Below are positions 27,714 to 35,601 of a DNA stretch of 64,000 nt, one piece after another. The notes beneath the pieces were generated by a model. That model searched no databases. It saw only the letters and a program-made list of their open reading frames with translations, and was not told where the DNA came from. Where the stretch lies: positions 1 to 64,000 of the forward strand of contig JAISNP010000075.1 in NCBI GenBank assembly GCA_031276175.1. Reading direction: 5' to 3'. A program made the translations under genes and the position numbers. The stretch comes from Tannerella sp. Lineage in GTDB: Bacteria > Bacteroidota > Bacteroidia > Bacteroidales > Tannerellaceae. The first letter of the stretch is position 1. Each line of letters starts with the position of its first letter.

Positions 27714-28135
27714 ATACGATCCGAATACCGCAACATATAATCGACGCGATATGCCGGCAGGCGCACGACGAGCTTCCGAACGAGGCCTGCGGGCTGCTCA
27801 CAGGCCGAGGCGACACCGTGATGCGCCGATATGCCTTGACGAACGTCGACCGAAGCCCCGAACACTTTAGCTTCGACCCGCGCGAACAGTTCCGCGTACT
27901 CCATTCGGCGCGCAGCGACAACCAGCGCATCCTCGCCAACTACCACAGCCATCCCGCTTCGCCCGCGCGGCCTTCCGGCGAAGACCTCCGGCTTGCCTTC
28001 GACCCGGAGGCGGTTTACATCATCGTCTCGCTGATGCAGCCTGCGCCCGACGTAAAGGCCTTTTCCGTCGCAGGAGGCACAGCGCAGCCGGTGGCAATCG
28101 AAATTATCGAAAACCCGAACGGCGATGAAGCCTGA
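27710..28135 (+). CDS. JAMM/Mov34 (M67) metalloprotease, HcyD-like
   Basis: The start at 27710 overlaps the E1-like stop (ATGA); the track ORF begins earlier in an antisense-free but unrelated frame. The 141-residue protein has the full JAMM zinc site: Glu25 in PNEACGLL, then His79-x-His81, seven residues, Ser89 and Asp92 (YHSHPASPARPSGED). Such proteases remove the residues that follow the GG of small sulfur carriers or cleave carrier-amino acid adducts. The adjacent carrier's GGGQ end is the obvious substrate. It overlaps the next gene by 11 bp. Confidence 0.9.
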   Translation: MNTIRIPQHIIDAICRQAHDELPNEACGLLTGRGDTVMRRYALTNVDRSPEHFSFDPREQFRVLHSARSDNQRILANYHSHPASPARPSGEDLRLAFDPEAVYIIVSLMQPAPDVKAFSVAGGTAQPVAIEIIENPNGDEA

Positions 28136-30152
28136 CGCCGTCCGCAAACCCTTAAGGGTCGTCGCACGTGGCAGCGACCTTTCCGTAGCGCAGGTGAAAG
28201 AGGTCTTTGCGCACATCCCCGACACGCCATACGTACTGCACGTCATGGATTCGTTCGGCGACAAGCACAAGCACATCCCGCTCACCGCCGACATCGCGCC
28301 GGATTTCTTCACCCGCGAGCTGGACGAAGCCATTCTCCGCGGCGAAGCCGACGTCGCCGTACATTCCGCCAAAGACCTGCCTTACCCACTGCCCGCCGGA
28401 CTGGCGCTCTTCGCCCTTTTTGAAGCGGAGGACACGTCCGACGCGCTCGTAAGCCGCGACAACGTCACCCTCGACCGCCTCCCCGCAGGCGCAAAGGTCG
28501 CCACAAGCTCCGCCGTACGCAAAGCGGAGCTGATGCGCCTCCGTCCCGACCTGACCGTCGTCGACATTCGCGGCACGGTAACGGAACGAATCGCCGCGGT
28601 CGACAACCGGCAGGTCGACGCACTCGTCGCAGCCACATGCGCCCTCAAACGCCTCAACATCCGACACCGCATTGCCGAAATCCTGCCCTTCGCCACCCAC
28701 GACTTGCAGGGACATCTCGCCGTCGCAGGCCGCCGGGGCGATACGCAGGCCGAAGCGCCGTTCATTCCCTTCGACATACGACGCCGCTACGCACCCGTCG
28801 CGCTCGTCGGCTTCGGGCCGGGCGATCCCGACCTCCTCACGAGAGGGGGAGACAGGGCGATGGCCGAGGCCGACGTCATTTACCACGACGATCTGGTCGA
28901 CCGCGACTTCCTCCGGCGCTACGCCGCGCGCAAAGAATACGTCGGCAAACGCCGCGGACGCCACAGCCGCTCGCAGGACGAAATCAACCGCCTGCTTTAC
29001 CGCTCCGCCGTCGCCGGGCAACGCACCGTCCGCCTCAAGGGCGGCGACCCGATGATTTTTGCGCACGGACGCGAAGAAATCGACTTCCTCCGCAGCCGTT
29101 TCGTCACAACCCGCGTCATCCCCGGCGTCACCGCAGGCGTCGCGCTCGCCGCCTGCACCGGCATCCCACTCACGCACCGCGGCGTCGCTTCCTCCGTGGC
29201 CTTCGTCGACGGGCACGACGGACGCCGCGCCGCCGCAACGGACAATATCCATACGTCAGTATATTATATGTGCGGCGACGGCATTGCCGACATCGCCGAC
29301 GCGCTGATTGCCGCAGGCCGCGACGCCGCCACGCCCGTCGCTCTCGCCGCACACGTCTCGCTTCCGCAGCAAAAAGTGTGCTTCACCACGCTCGGCGAGC
29401 TGCGCCTCTCCGTCATACGATTCCCCACGCCGATGATGGCCGTCGTCGGACGGACGGTCGCCCTCGAAAGCCGCCACGCCGACCTGCGCGAAACGCTCGT
29501 GACCGGCACCACAGCCGACGAGTACGCCGACGAGCCTCGCGTTGTCCACACCCCGCTCATATGTGTGGACAAATCGGACGATCCGCGGATTCGACAAATC
29601 CTTGCGCGCGATATATCCGCCTTCGACCGCATCGTTTTCACCAGCCGTTACGGCGTGCGCTTCTTTTTTTCGATTCTCGGCGAAGCGGGTATCGACCGCG
29701 GCGCGCTACACGCCGCGCGTATCGCTTCCACGGGAACGACTACTACCGCCGAACTGCTTGCGCACGGCGTCCGTCCGTACCTTGAATCCGAAACGGGATC
29801 GGCCGAAGGGCTGATTCGACGTTTTGCCGATTCCGAACCGCCCGGCCTGCGCATACTGCTGCCCTGTTCCGACAAGGCGTTGCCGCAACTGCCCGATGCG
29901 CTGACTGCGCTCGGACATTGCGTGACCCGACTGCCCGTATACCGGAATACGCCCGACGCACGCGCCGTGAAACTCGACCTCCGCCGCTTTCGCAAAATCA
30001 TTTTTTCATCGCCCTCCGGCGTCGATGCTTTCCTCCGCCTCTACGGCGCGCTGCCTCCGGAAACGCTGCTGACCGCCAAAGGCGATACTACGCTTCAAAA
30101 ACTAAAACTTTCGATCAATGAAACGATTCAGACCGTTCAGGACGTCTCCTGA
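28125..30152 (+). CDS. cobA: HemC (domains 1-2)-CobA-HemD fusion protein
   Basis: A 675-residue trifunctional siroheme-branch protein. Residues ~10-222 are hydroxymethylbilane synthase domains 1 and 2 (AVHSAKDLPYPLPAGL with the catalytic Asp, SSAVRKAELMRLRPDLTVVDIRGTVTERI). Domain 3 with the dipyrromethane-cofactor Cys is missing: after LQGHLAVAGRRGD the chain goes straight into CobA. CobA (residues ~225-460) is complete (VGFGPGDPDLLT, RLKGGDPMIFAHGREE, VTAGVALAACTGIPLTHR). HemD follows (FTSRYGVRFFF, STGTTTTAELLAHG, FSSPSGVDAFLRLYG) but seems to lack the usual last strand. It overlaps hemB by 35 bp. Confidence 0.9.
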   Translation: MKPDAVRKPLRVVARGSDLSVAQVKEVFAHIPDTPYVLHVMDSFGDKHKHIPLTADIAPDFFTRELDEAILRGEADVAVHSAKDLPYPLPAGLALFALFEAEDTSDALVSRDNVTLDRLPAGAKVATSSAVRKAELMRLRPDLTVVDIRGTVTERIAAVDNRQVDALVAATCALKRLNIRHRIAEILPFATHDLQGHLAVAGRRGDTQAEAPFIPFDIRRRYAPVALVGFGPGDPDLLTRGGDRAMAEADVIYHDDLVDRDFLRRYAARKEYVGKRRGRHSRSQDEINRLLYRSAVAGQRTVRLKGGDPMIFAHGREEIDFLRSRFVTTRVIPGVTAGVALAACTGIPLTHRGVASSVAFVDGHDGRRAAATDNIHTSVYYMCGDGIADIADALIAAGRDAATPVALAAHVSLPQQKVCFTTLGELRLSVIRFPTPMMAVVGRTVALESRHADLRETLVTGTTADEYADEPRVVHTPLICVDKSDDPRIRQILARDISAFDRIVFTSRYGVRFFFSILGEAGIDRGALHAARIASTGTTTTAELLAHGVRPYLESETGSAEGLIRRFADSEPPGLRILLPCSDKALPQLPDALTALGHCVTRLPVYRNTPDARAVKLDLRRFRKIIFSSPSGVDAFLRLYGALPPETLLTAKGDTTLQKLKLSINETIQTVQDVS

Positions 30153-31083
30153 AGTACGCGACGAACATGCCGACGTACGCATTGTGCCTTCCGACTTCAT
30201 CTACCCGTATTTCGTCGTCGAAGGCGAAGCGCAGAGGCAGGAAATCCCATCCATGAAAGGCGTATACCGCCTCTCGACCGATATGCTGGCGGACGACGTC
30301 GGCCGGCTCCTGTCGCTGGGTATAAACAAAATACTGCTCTTCGGCGTCGTCGACAACGCCGTCAAGGACGAACGCGGCTCCGCCGGCCTCTCCGGCCACA
30401 GCCTCGTATGCCGCGCCGTGCGCGCCGTCAAGAAGCGATTCCCGCAGGCCGTGGTTTTTACCGACGTTTGCCTCTGCGAATATACTTCGCACGGCCACTG
30501 CGGGCTGCTGCACGGCCACGATGTGGACAACGACGCCACGCTGCCCCTCCTCGCACGCATGGCTGCCGCACACGCCGCCGCGGGAGCCGATTTTGTCGCA
30601 CCCTCGGCCATGATGGACGGGCAGGTAGAGGCCATCCGGCGCTGTCTCGACGACAACCGGCTACACGCCCACATCCTTGCCTACTCCGCCAAATACGCAT
30701 CGTCCTTCTACGGTCCATTCCGACACGCCGCAAAGTCGGCGCCCGCCTTCGGAGACCGCAAAACGTACCAGATGGACTTCCGCACCTCCGAACAGGGACT
30801 CGACGAAATCGCCGCCGACCTCGACGAAGGCGCAGACCTCGTCATGGTAAAGCCCGCAATGCCGTACCTCGACATCATACGACGCGCCGCCGACGCCTTC
30901 CCCTCCAACCCGCCCGTCGCCTATCAGGTCTCCGGCGAATACGCAATGCTCAAAAACGCCGCCGCGCAGGGATATTTCGACGAACACAGCGTCTTCTTCG
31001 AAGCGCTCACCGCCATAAAGCGCGCAGGCGCACGTTACATCATTTCCTACTACGCACGAGACTTTGTCGCACACTTCCGATGA
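30118..31083 (+). CDS. hemB: Delta-aminolevulinic acid dehydratase
   Basis: A 321-residue porphobilinogen synthase condensing two ALA molecules. The zinc-binding loop TDVCLCEYTSHGHCGLL, the Schiff-base lysines in AYSAKYASSFYGPFR and MVKPAMPYLDI, and the YQVSGEYAML stretch are all present. The start MKRFRPFRTSPEVRDEH lies inside the end of the fusion gene, so translation is likely coupled. It also overlaps the next gene by 4 bp. Confidence 0.97.
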   Translation: MKRFRPFRTSPEVRDEHADVRIVPSDFIYPYFVVEGEAQRQEIPSMKGVYRLSTDMLADDVGRLLSLGINKILLFGVVDNAVKDERGSAGLSGHSLVCRAVRAVKKRFPQAVVFTDVCLCEYTSHGHCGLLHGHDVDNDATLPLLARMAAAHAAAGADFVAPSAMMDGQVEAIRRCLDDNRLHAHILAYSAKYASSFYGPFRHAAKSAPAFGDRKTYQMDFRTSEQGLDEIAADLDEGADLVMVKPAMPYLDIIRRAADAFPSNPPVAYQVSGEYAMLKNAAAQGYFDEHSVFFEALTAIKRAGARYIISYYARDFVAHFR

Positions 31084-31586
31084 ACGCAACCCACCGCACA
31101 GCACACCGCTTCATGCCCGTATCGCTCCGCATCGACGGGCGCAACATACTCGTCGTCGGCGGAGGACGACTTGCGCTGCATAAAACCGCGCTCATCGCAC
31201 GTTTCACCCCGCGCATCACCGTCGTAGCCCCACGCTTCGACGACGGATTCCGGCACACGACATTCACCCTCCGACACAAAGAATATTCACCCGACGACCT
31301 CCGCGACATATTCCTCGTATACGCCTGTACCGACAGCGACGCGCTCAACGCACGCATCCGCGACGACGCCGCAGCACAAGGCATCCTCGCAAGCGTCTGC
31401 GACAACCCCGAGCGGTGCGACTTCATCTCCCCGGCAATATATATCAATAACAATGTAACCGTCTCCGTCTCGTCCGACGCACGCCGCGTCCGGCAATCCG
31501 TCCGCATCCGCGACGACATACGCCGCCTCGCCGAACAGGGACTTCTACGCATCTCCGAAGATGATACACTGCCGACTGATCAATAA
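31080..31586 (+). CDS. Precorrin-2 dehydrogenase / sirohydrochlorin ferrochelatase-like (CysG-N/Met8)
   Basis: The start at 31080 overlaps the hemB stop (ATGA) and gives 168 residues. The NAD-binding loop ILVVGGGRLALHKTALIARFTPRITVVAP and VCDNPERCDFISPAIYINNNVTVSVSSDARR are typical of the siroheme synthase N-terminal domain. It is shorter than full CysG-N, ending soon after the first helical part. It would oxidise precorrin-2; whether it also inserts iron is uncertain. The gene ends 26 bp inside hemA. Confidence 0.9.
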   Translation: MNATHRTAHRFMPVSLRIDGRNILVVGGGRLALHKTALIARFTPRITVVAPRFDDGFRHTTFTLRHKEYSPDDLRDIFLVYACTDSDALNARIRDDAAAQGILASVCDNPERCDFISPAIYINNNVTVSVSSDARRVRQSVRIRDDIRRLAEQGLLRISEDDTLPTDQ

Positions 31587-32469
31587 CGCCGAGTACGACC
31601 TCGAAGCGCGCGAACGGCTGCGCCGCGACGTCGCGCCCGACCCGGCCCTGCCACACGTGCTCCTCGCCACCTGCAACCGCATCGAAGTGTACTGGGGAGA
31701 CGGCGACGCGCCCGAACACATCATGCGCCACCTCTGCCGCGTAGCCGCAGGACTCGAATCGGCGCTCGTCGGCGAACGCGCCGTACAGGGACAACTCAAA
31801 AACGCCTACGCCGACGCACTCGCACGATACAGCCTCCCCCCGCAGCTCAACCGCCTCTTCCAGTCCGCCATGCACGCCGGCAAACGCGTGCGCAACGAAA
31901 CGCGCATCGCCGAAGGAGCCGTATCACACAGCCAAGTCACCGTCGACATCCTCAAAACCCAAAACATCGACCTCCGCGAAAAAACCGTCGCCATCATCGG
32001 CGTCAACAAACTGACCGTCGACATACTCAAATACCTCGTCGCACGACAAGCCCGCCACCTCTTCCTCTCCAATCGACACATCGACAAAGCCGAAGCCCTC
32101 GCCCGGCAATACGGCGGCACAGCCCGACCGCTCGACGACCTCCGCCGCACCCTCGCACACGCCGACGTGCTCATCACCGCCACCTCCGCACCGCACCCCG
32201 TCGTCCGACCACACCACATCCCCGCCGACCGACAACTCCTCCTCTTCGACCTCGCCTTCCCCCGCGACGCCGAAGAAAGCATCGCCGCAATGAAAAACGT
32301 CACCCTCTTCAACCTCGAACACATCGAACGCTTCGCCGCCGCCAACCTCACCCTCCGCCATGCCGAAATCGACGCCGCCGAACGCATCATAGAAGAAGAA
32401 ATCCTCGCCTTCCTCCACTGGCAACGCCGCCGCATCCGCACCGCAACCTCCGCTCCGCAAAACGCATAA
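31561..32469 (+). CDS. hemA: Glutamyl-tRNA reductase, short form
   Basis: A 302-residue protein against 400-450 in the usual family. The catalytic Cys38 in VLLATCNRIEVYW is kept, as is GLESALVGERAVQGQLKNAY. The NADPH loop reads VAIIGVNKLTVDIL instead of the usual GxGxMG. The spinal helix is present but the C-terminal dimerisation domain is absent. It makes glutamate semialdehyde for the siroheme branch; hemL lies beyond a repeat module. Codons end strongly in C, as in the genes just upstream. Confidence 0.9.
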   Translation: MIHCRLINNAEYDLEARERLRRDVAPDPALPHVLLATCNRIEVYWGDGDAPEHIMRHLCRVAAGLESALVGERAVQGQLKNAYADALARYSLPPQLNRLFQSAMHAGKRVRNETRIAEGAVSHSQVTVDILKTQNIDLREKTVAIIGVNKLTVDILKYLVARQARHLFLSNRHIDKAEALARQYGGTARPLDDLRRTLAHADVLITATSAPHPVVRPHHIPADRQLLLFDLAFPRDAEESIAAMKNVTLFNLEHIERFAAANLTLRHAEIDAAERIIEEEILAFLHWQRRRIRTATSAPQNA

Positions 32470-32531
32470 AACCCCCTGCAAAGTTAATTAAACTTAAATA
32501 CACGCTTTTCCCACAAAAAATAACGCGATTC

Positions 32532-32562
32532 TTTGCAATCAATAAAATAATCCTTACATTTG
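32532..32562 (+). promoter_or_regulatory. Predicted promoter of repeat/FN3 module 2
   Basis: TTTG (32532-32535), 19 bp, and TACATTTG (32555-32562) match the Bacteroidetes promoter exactly. Transcription would begin near 32569, just ahead of the ORF carrying repeat array B. Confidence 0.7.
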
Positions 32563-32586
32563 CCCCGCAATTAAAAATTAACCCGA

Positions 32587-33024
32587 ATGGAATACAAACT
32601 ATATATCACGGCACCCCGTCACGTCCGAAACACATCCCCGGACGCACCCGGCGTTACCGCCAAGTATTCCGTACATCCTTTCATAATTATATACACACCC
32701 CGTCGAGCATCGGAAGCGTACAACCCTCACCCGGAAGTACGCCTCCGGGCCTCGACTTATTCCAACCGAACCTTCGGCGACGCCAACCAAGGTTTCGTTC
32801 ACGCCAACCAAACCTTTGTTCACGCCAACCAAGGTCTCGTTCACGCCAACCAAACCTTCGTTCACGCCAACCAAACCTTCGTTCACGCCAACCAAGGTTT
32901 CGTTCACGCCAACCAAACCTTCGTTGGCGCCAACCAAACATTGGTTGGCATGTGCAAAAGCCCGTCAGACGCCGCCAAAGGCATAATCGAAAGAAAATGT
33001 ATATTAAACGCATACCGCATATGA
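32587..33024 (+). CDS. Possible heptad-repeat protein covering array B
   Basis: A 145-codon ORF starts about 18 bp after the predicted transcription start. Its first ~60 residues (MEYKLYITAPRHVRNTSPD) have no known domain, followed by nine heptads of the type HANQTFV and an unrelated tail. No membrane or signal segment is seen. The frame is open partly because a 21-bp period cannot create new stops. The related array at 56.4 kb is read in a different frame from its own promoter, which argues against a conserved peptide. It may be only an RNA or DNA element. Confidence 0.3.
   Translation: MEYKLYITAPRHVRNTSPDAPGVTAKYSVHPFIIIYTPRRASEAYNPHPEVRLRASTYSNRTFGDANQGFVHANQTFVHANQGLVHANQTFVHANQTFVHANQGFVHANQTFVGANQTLVGMCKSPSDAAKGIIERKCILNAYRI
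32763..32951 (+). repeat. 21-bp tandem repeat array B (9 units)
   Basis: CCAACC recurs every 21 bp from 32763 to 32931. The unit is CCAACCAAACCTTCGTTCAC plus one base. It is the reverse complement of the main unit in array E at 56.4 kb. The last unit ends in a hairpin, CCAACCAA-ACA-TTGGTTGG. The array lies in the transcribed region between the module 2 promoter and the FN3-like gene. Confidence 0.93.
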
Positions 33025-33033
33025 CGCCTCTGC

Positions 33034-33223
33034 CGGCTGAAAGCCGTAATCTTCATAACCGGCGGTCAACGACCGCCGGCACGGAAGCCGCTCCGCAGCG
33101 ATTGCCTGTAAGGCAAGACGGCGCAGCGTCATCTTCGTCCTGCCTTTCAGGCAGCAGGCGCGGATTACCCATCCGTACCGCAAGCCGCAGGCATTGCGGT
33201 TATGAAAATAACGCCCTTCGGGC
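33034..33223 (+). other. Cluster of seven short-loop hairpins
   Basis: Seven consecutive perfect or near-perfect stems with 3-4 base loops: CGGCT-GAA-AGCCG (33034), CCGGCGGTC-AAC-GACCGCCGG (33059), CGCT-CCGC-AGCG (33089), TTGCCT-GTA-AGGCAA (33102), CTGCCT-TTC-AGGCAG (33140), CCGCAA...TTGCGG (33178) and GCCC-TTC-GGGC (33213). They lie between array B and the FN3-like gene. No T run follows any of them, so they are not ordinary terminators. They may form a structured RNA or cruciform DNA. Confidence 0.75.
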
Positions 33224-33312
33224 TGTCCGGCCGTACGCGCGGTATACATTATATATGATATGCGCATTATTTTAAATAAATACATTACAAACTTCAAAAA
33301 CAAGAATCGAAT

Positions 33313-33978
33313 ATGGCAAGAGTTGATTACATCCCGCGTCAGGACGGAAAATTCCTCGAATGGGCGCACAAACTTATTCTCTATCTGAAAGCCCACCTTA
33401 CGGCATGGGGCATAGACCCGGACCTTGTAGCGCCGATTGAAACGCTGTACAACATCTACTCGAACGCCTACACGCTGGCGCAAGACCCGAACCGGGGCAA
33501 GGTGGACGTGCTGTCGAAAAACGAATCGCGCGATGCGCTGAAAGCAGCCCTGCGGCAGTTCGTGAAAGAACATCTTATTTACAACTCGCTCATCACGAAC
33601 GAAGACCGCGAGCATATGGGACTGCCGATACACGATACGAAACCCACGCCGCCGCGCGTGCCGACCGACATGCCGATAGCCGAAATCAATTTCGCTACGC
33701 ACCTGCAACACATTATCCACGTAAAGACCGGCACGCTCACCGGCCGCGCCAAACCGTCGGATGCGCACTCCTTCGAAGTGTGGAACAAAGTAGGCGGCGA
33801 CCAGCCTAAGGACGACAGCGAGTGGAGCTACGTCAACACGTCGACACGCTCGCCCCTCACCGTCAACTATCCGCTCGCCGACGTGGGTAAGACGGTCTAC
33901 TACCGCTTCCGCTGGCTGAATACGCGCAATCAGGCCGGCCCGTGGAGCGAGGCGATCATCAGCGCAGTCATTGCATAA
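33313..33978 (+). CDS. Helical plus Ig/FN3-like protein, module 2
   Basis: A 221-residue protein, paralogue of the one at 8358. It starts MARVDYIPRQDGKFLEWAHKL, followed by a helical region (ALKAALRQFVKEHLIYN), the motif EDREHMGLPIHDTKPTPP, and a C-terminal beta domain ending TVYYRFRWLNTRNQAGPWSEAIISAVIA that looks FN3-like. No signal peptide. I recall families of this size with an MGLPIHD-like motif and no assigned function. It stands between hemA and hemL together with array B and the hairpin cluster, which looks like an insertion in the siroheme operon. Confidence 0.75.
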   Translation: MARVDYIPRQDGKFLEWAHKLILYLKAHLTAWGIDPDLVAPIETLYNIYSNAYTLAQDPNRGKVDVLSKNESRDALKAALRQFVKEHLIYNSLITNEDREHMGLPIHDTKPTPPRVPTDMPIAEINFATHLQHIIHVKTGTLTGRAKPSDAHSFEVWNKVGGDQPKDDSEWSYVNTSTRSPLTVNYPLADVGKTVYYRFRWLNTRNQAGPWSEAIISAVIA

Positions 33979-34008
33979 GCATACCTCAGCTGCGTTTCTT
34001 CGTATTAT

Positions 34009-35286
34009 ATGAAATCTAAAAGGGCTGCCTCCCGCCGTGCGTTCCGCGAAGCGGAGGCCGTAATCCCCGGCGGCGTAAACAGTCCGGTGCGGGCGTTGCG
34101 CGCCGTGGGCGAGACGCCGCTTTTCATCGACCGGGCCGACGGCGCCGACCTTTACGACATCGACGGGAACCGCTTTACGGACTTTTGCCTCTCGTGGGGT
34201 GTTTTTATTCTGGGATATAATCATCCGGAGGTAGCCGAAGCCGTGCGCGCGTCGATTTCGCGCGGCACAAGCTTCGGTATTCCTACCGTGCACGAGACCA
34301 CGCTCGCGCGTCAGGTCAACCGGCACATGCCGGGGATGGAGAAAGTGCGCTTCGTGAACTCCGGCACCGAGGCGGTGATGAGCGCCGTGCGGCTTGCGCG
34401 GGGATATACGGGTCGCGACCTGCTCGTGAAGTTCGACGGCTGCTACCACGGTCATGCCGACCACCTTCTGGTTTCGGCGGGGTCGGGCGTGGCGGTGCTG
34501 GGACGGTCGTCGTCGGCAGGCGTGCCGGACAGCTTTGTGGCTTCGACCGTCAGCCTTCCGTTCAACGACTTCGAGGCGGTCGACCGCTTCTTCCGCTCGC
34601 GCGGCGAACGCGTGGCGGCGGTGATCGTCGAGCCTGTGCCGGCGAACATGGGGGTCGTGCTGCCGGCAGACGGCTTTTTGAGCTATCTGCACGCCGTGAC
34701 GCGGTATTACGGTTCGCTGCTGATCTTCGACGAGGTGATTACGGGGTTCCGCCTGTCTGCCGGCGGGGCGCAGGAGGCATATAAGGTCGCGCCCGACCTG
34801 ACGACGGTGGGGAAGATAGTGGGCGGCGGCTTCCCGGCGGCGGCTTTCGGCGGTCGTGCGGACATCATGTCGCGGCTTGCTCCCGACGGAGATGTGTATC
34901 AGGCGGGCACGCTGTCGGGCAATCCCGTGGCCATGTGCGCGGGGATCGAAACGCTTCGCGTCCTGTCCGGCGAGGGGTTTTATGAACGGCTTGAGGACAA
35001 GTCGGCGATCTTTTTTGCGGCGCTCGAATCGCGCATCGCGGGCAAAGACATCGTGCTGAACCGCGCGGGCAGCATGTTTACCCTCTTTTTCGGCGTAGAG
35101 GAGGTGCGCACGTTCGAAGATGCGAAGAAGGCCGACGGCGAAAGGTTTGCGCGCTTCTTCAGGCATATGCTGGCGCACGATTTCTACATTTCTCCTTCGC
35201 AGTTTGAGGCGTGCTTCGTCTCTGCGGCGCACGCGGACGACGAGCTGATGCGCTTTGCGGACGCCGTGGCCTCGTTTCGCGGCTGA
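34009..35286 (+). CDS. hemL: Glutamate-1-semialdehyde 2,1-aminomutase
   Basis: A 425-residue PLP enzyme converting glutamate semialdehyde to ALA. Seen: the N-terminal IPGGVNSPVRALRAVG, FVNSGTEAVMSAVRLARG, FDGCYHGHADHLLVSAGSG, FDEVITGFR, and TVGKIVGGGFPAAAFGG with the PLP lysine near 268. Full length. It completes the ALA steps begun by hemA, from which it is separated by module 2. Its codons favour G at third positions, unlike hemA. Confidence 0.97.
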   Translation: MKSKRAASRRAFREAEAVIPGGVNSPVRALRAVGETPLFIDRADGADLYDIDGNRFTDFCLSWGVFILGYNHPEVAEAVRASISRGTSFGIPTVHETTLARQVNRHMPGMEKVRFVNSGTEAVMSAVRLARGYTGRDLLVKFDGCYHGHADHLLVSAGSGVAVLGRSSSAGVPDSFVASTVSLPFNDFEAVDRFFRSRGERVAAVIVEPVPANMGVVLPADGFLSYLHAVTRYYGSLLIFDEVITGFRLSAGGAQEAYKVAPDLTTVGKIVGGGFPAAAFGGRADIMSRLAPDGDVYQAGTLSGNPVAMCAGIETLRVLSGEGFYERLEDKSAIFFAALESRIAGKDIVLNRAGSMFTLFFGVEEVRTFEDAKKADGERFARFFRHMLAHDFYISPSQFEACFVSAAHADDELMRFADAVASFRG

Positions 35287-35309
35287 TTTTGCCGCCGGCA
35301 GGGCAATCC

Positions 35310-35361
35310 GAAAATACCACAAAAGCGTTATTTCCCGTGCGACGGCGCGCGGATACCTTTG
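35310..35361 (+). promoter_or_regulatory. susC-1 promoter with shared upstream element
   Basis: The 25-bp element GAAAATACCA...TATTTC (35310-35334) ends in the -33 box TTTC; 19 bp later is the -7 box TACCTTTG (35354-35361). The same arrangement precedes the second susC and, with TACTTTTG, the sir operon. Confidence 0.65.
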
Positions 35362-35389
35362 CACCGTAAAATTTAAATGATACGGTACA

Positions 35390-35515
35390 ATGTCACATAC
35401 AAATACAACAGAGATTAGAAAGGAGCTGCGCATGTCGTCCCGGTGGGGGACGGTGCGCGGCTGTATGCGTCGCACCCCGGCGGGCGCGCCTGCACGCAAA
35501 ACTTATACACTTTAA
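35390..35515 (+). CDS. 41-codon leader ORF upstream of susC-1
   Basis: An ORF of 41 residues (MSHTNTTEIRKELR... ending AGAPARKTYTL) in the 240-nt leader. An ORF of exactly the same length and ending (AGAPARTTYTL) lies in the susC-2 leader at 42572. Differences are mostly amino-acid changing, while predicted stems keep pairing, so the RNA structure may matter more than the peptide. An AAGGAG stretch inside the ORF precedes a second in-frame ATG at 35432. Confidence 0.35.
   Translation: MSHTNTTEIRKELRMSSRWGTVRGCMRRTPAGAPARKTYTL
35425..35461 (+). promoter_or_regulatory. Leader stem-loop 1 (susC-1)
   Basis: GCTGCGCA pairs with TGCGCGGC, with an inner stem CGTCCC/GGGACG. In the susC-2 leader the equivalent stems carry compensatory changes (A-U to G-C and U-A to C-G). 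Confidence 0.6.
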
Positions 35516-35533
35516 TATATATACATAAACAAA

Positions 35534-35579
35534 AAGCGTCCCCCTCCTGTGAGTAGCAATATACATCGGGGGGACGCTT
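35534..35579 (+). promoter_or_regulatory. Leader stem-loop 2 (susC-1)
   Basis: An 11-bp perfect stem, AAGCGTCCCCC and GGGGGACGCTT, with a 24-nt loop, ends 22 nt before the susC-1 start. In susC-2 the outermost pair changes to G-C. The loop sequence is identical in both. No T run follows, so it is more likely a cis-regulatory RNA element than a terminator. Confidence 0.7.
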
Positions 35580-35601
35580 GAAAAACCAATACTAATTTAA
35601 C

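Noticed and set aside
33004-35499. 831-codon minus-strand ORF
   Set aside because: It lies antisense to hemL and the FN3-like gene, is extremely Arg/His-rich and has no domain; it is a shadow in GC-rich DNA.
35534-35579. susC leader hairpin as a Rho-independent terminator
   Set aside because: The stem is strong but is followed by TGAAAAACC rather than a T run, and the next gene starts 22 nt later.
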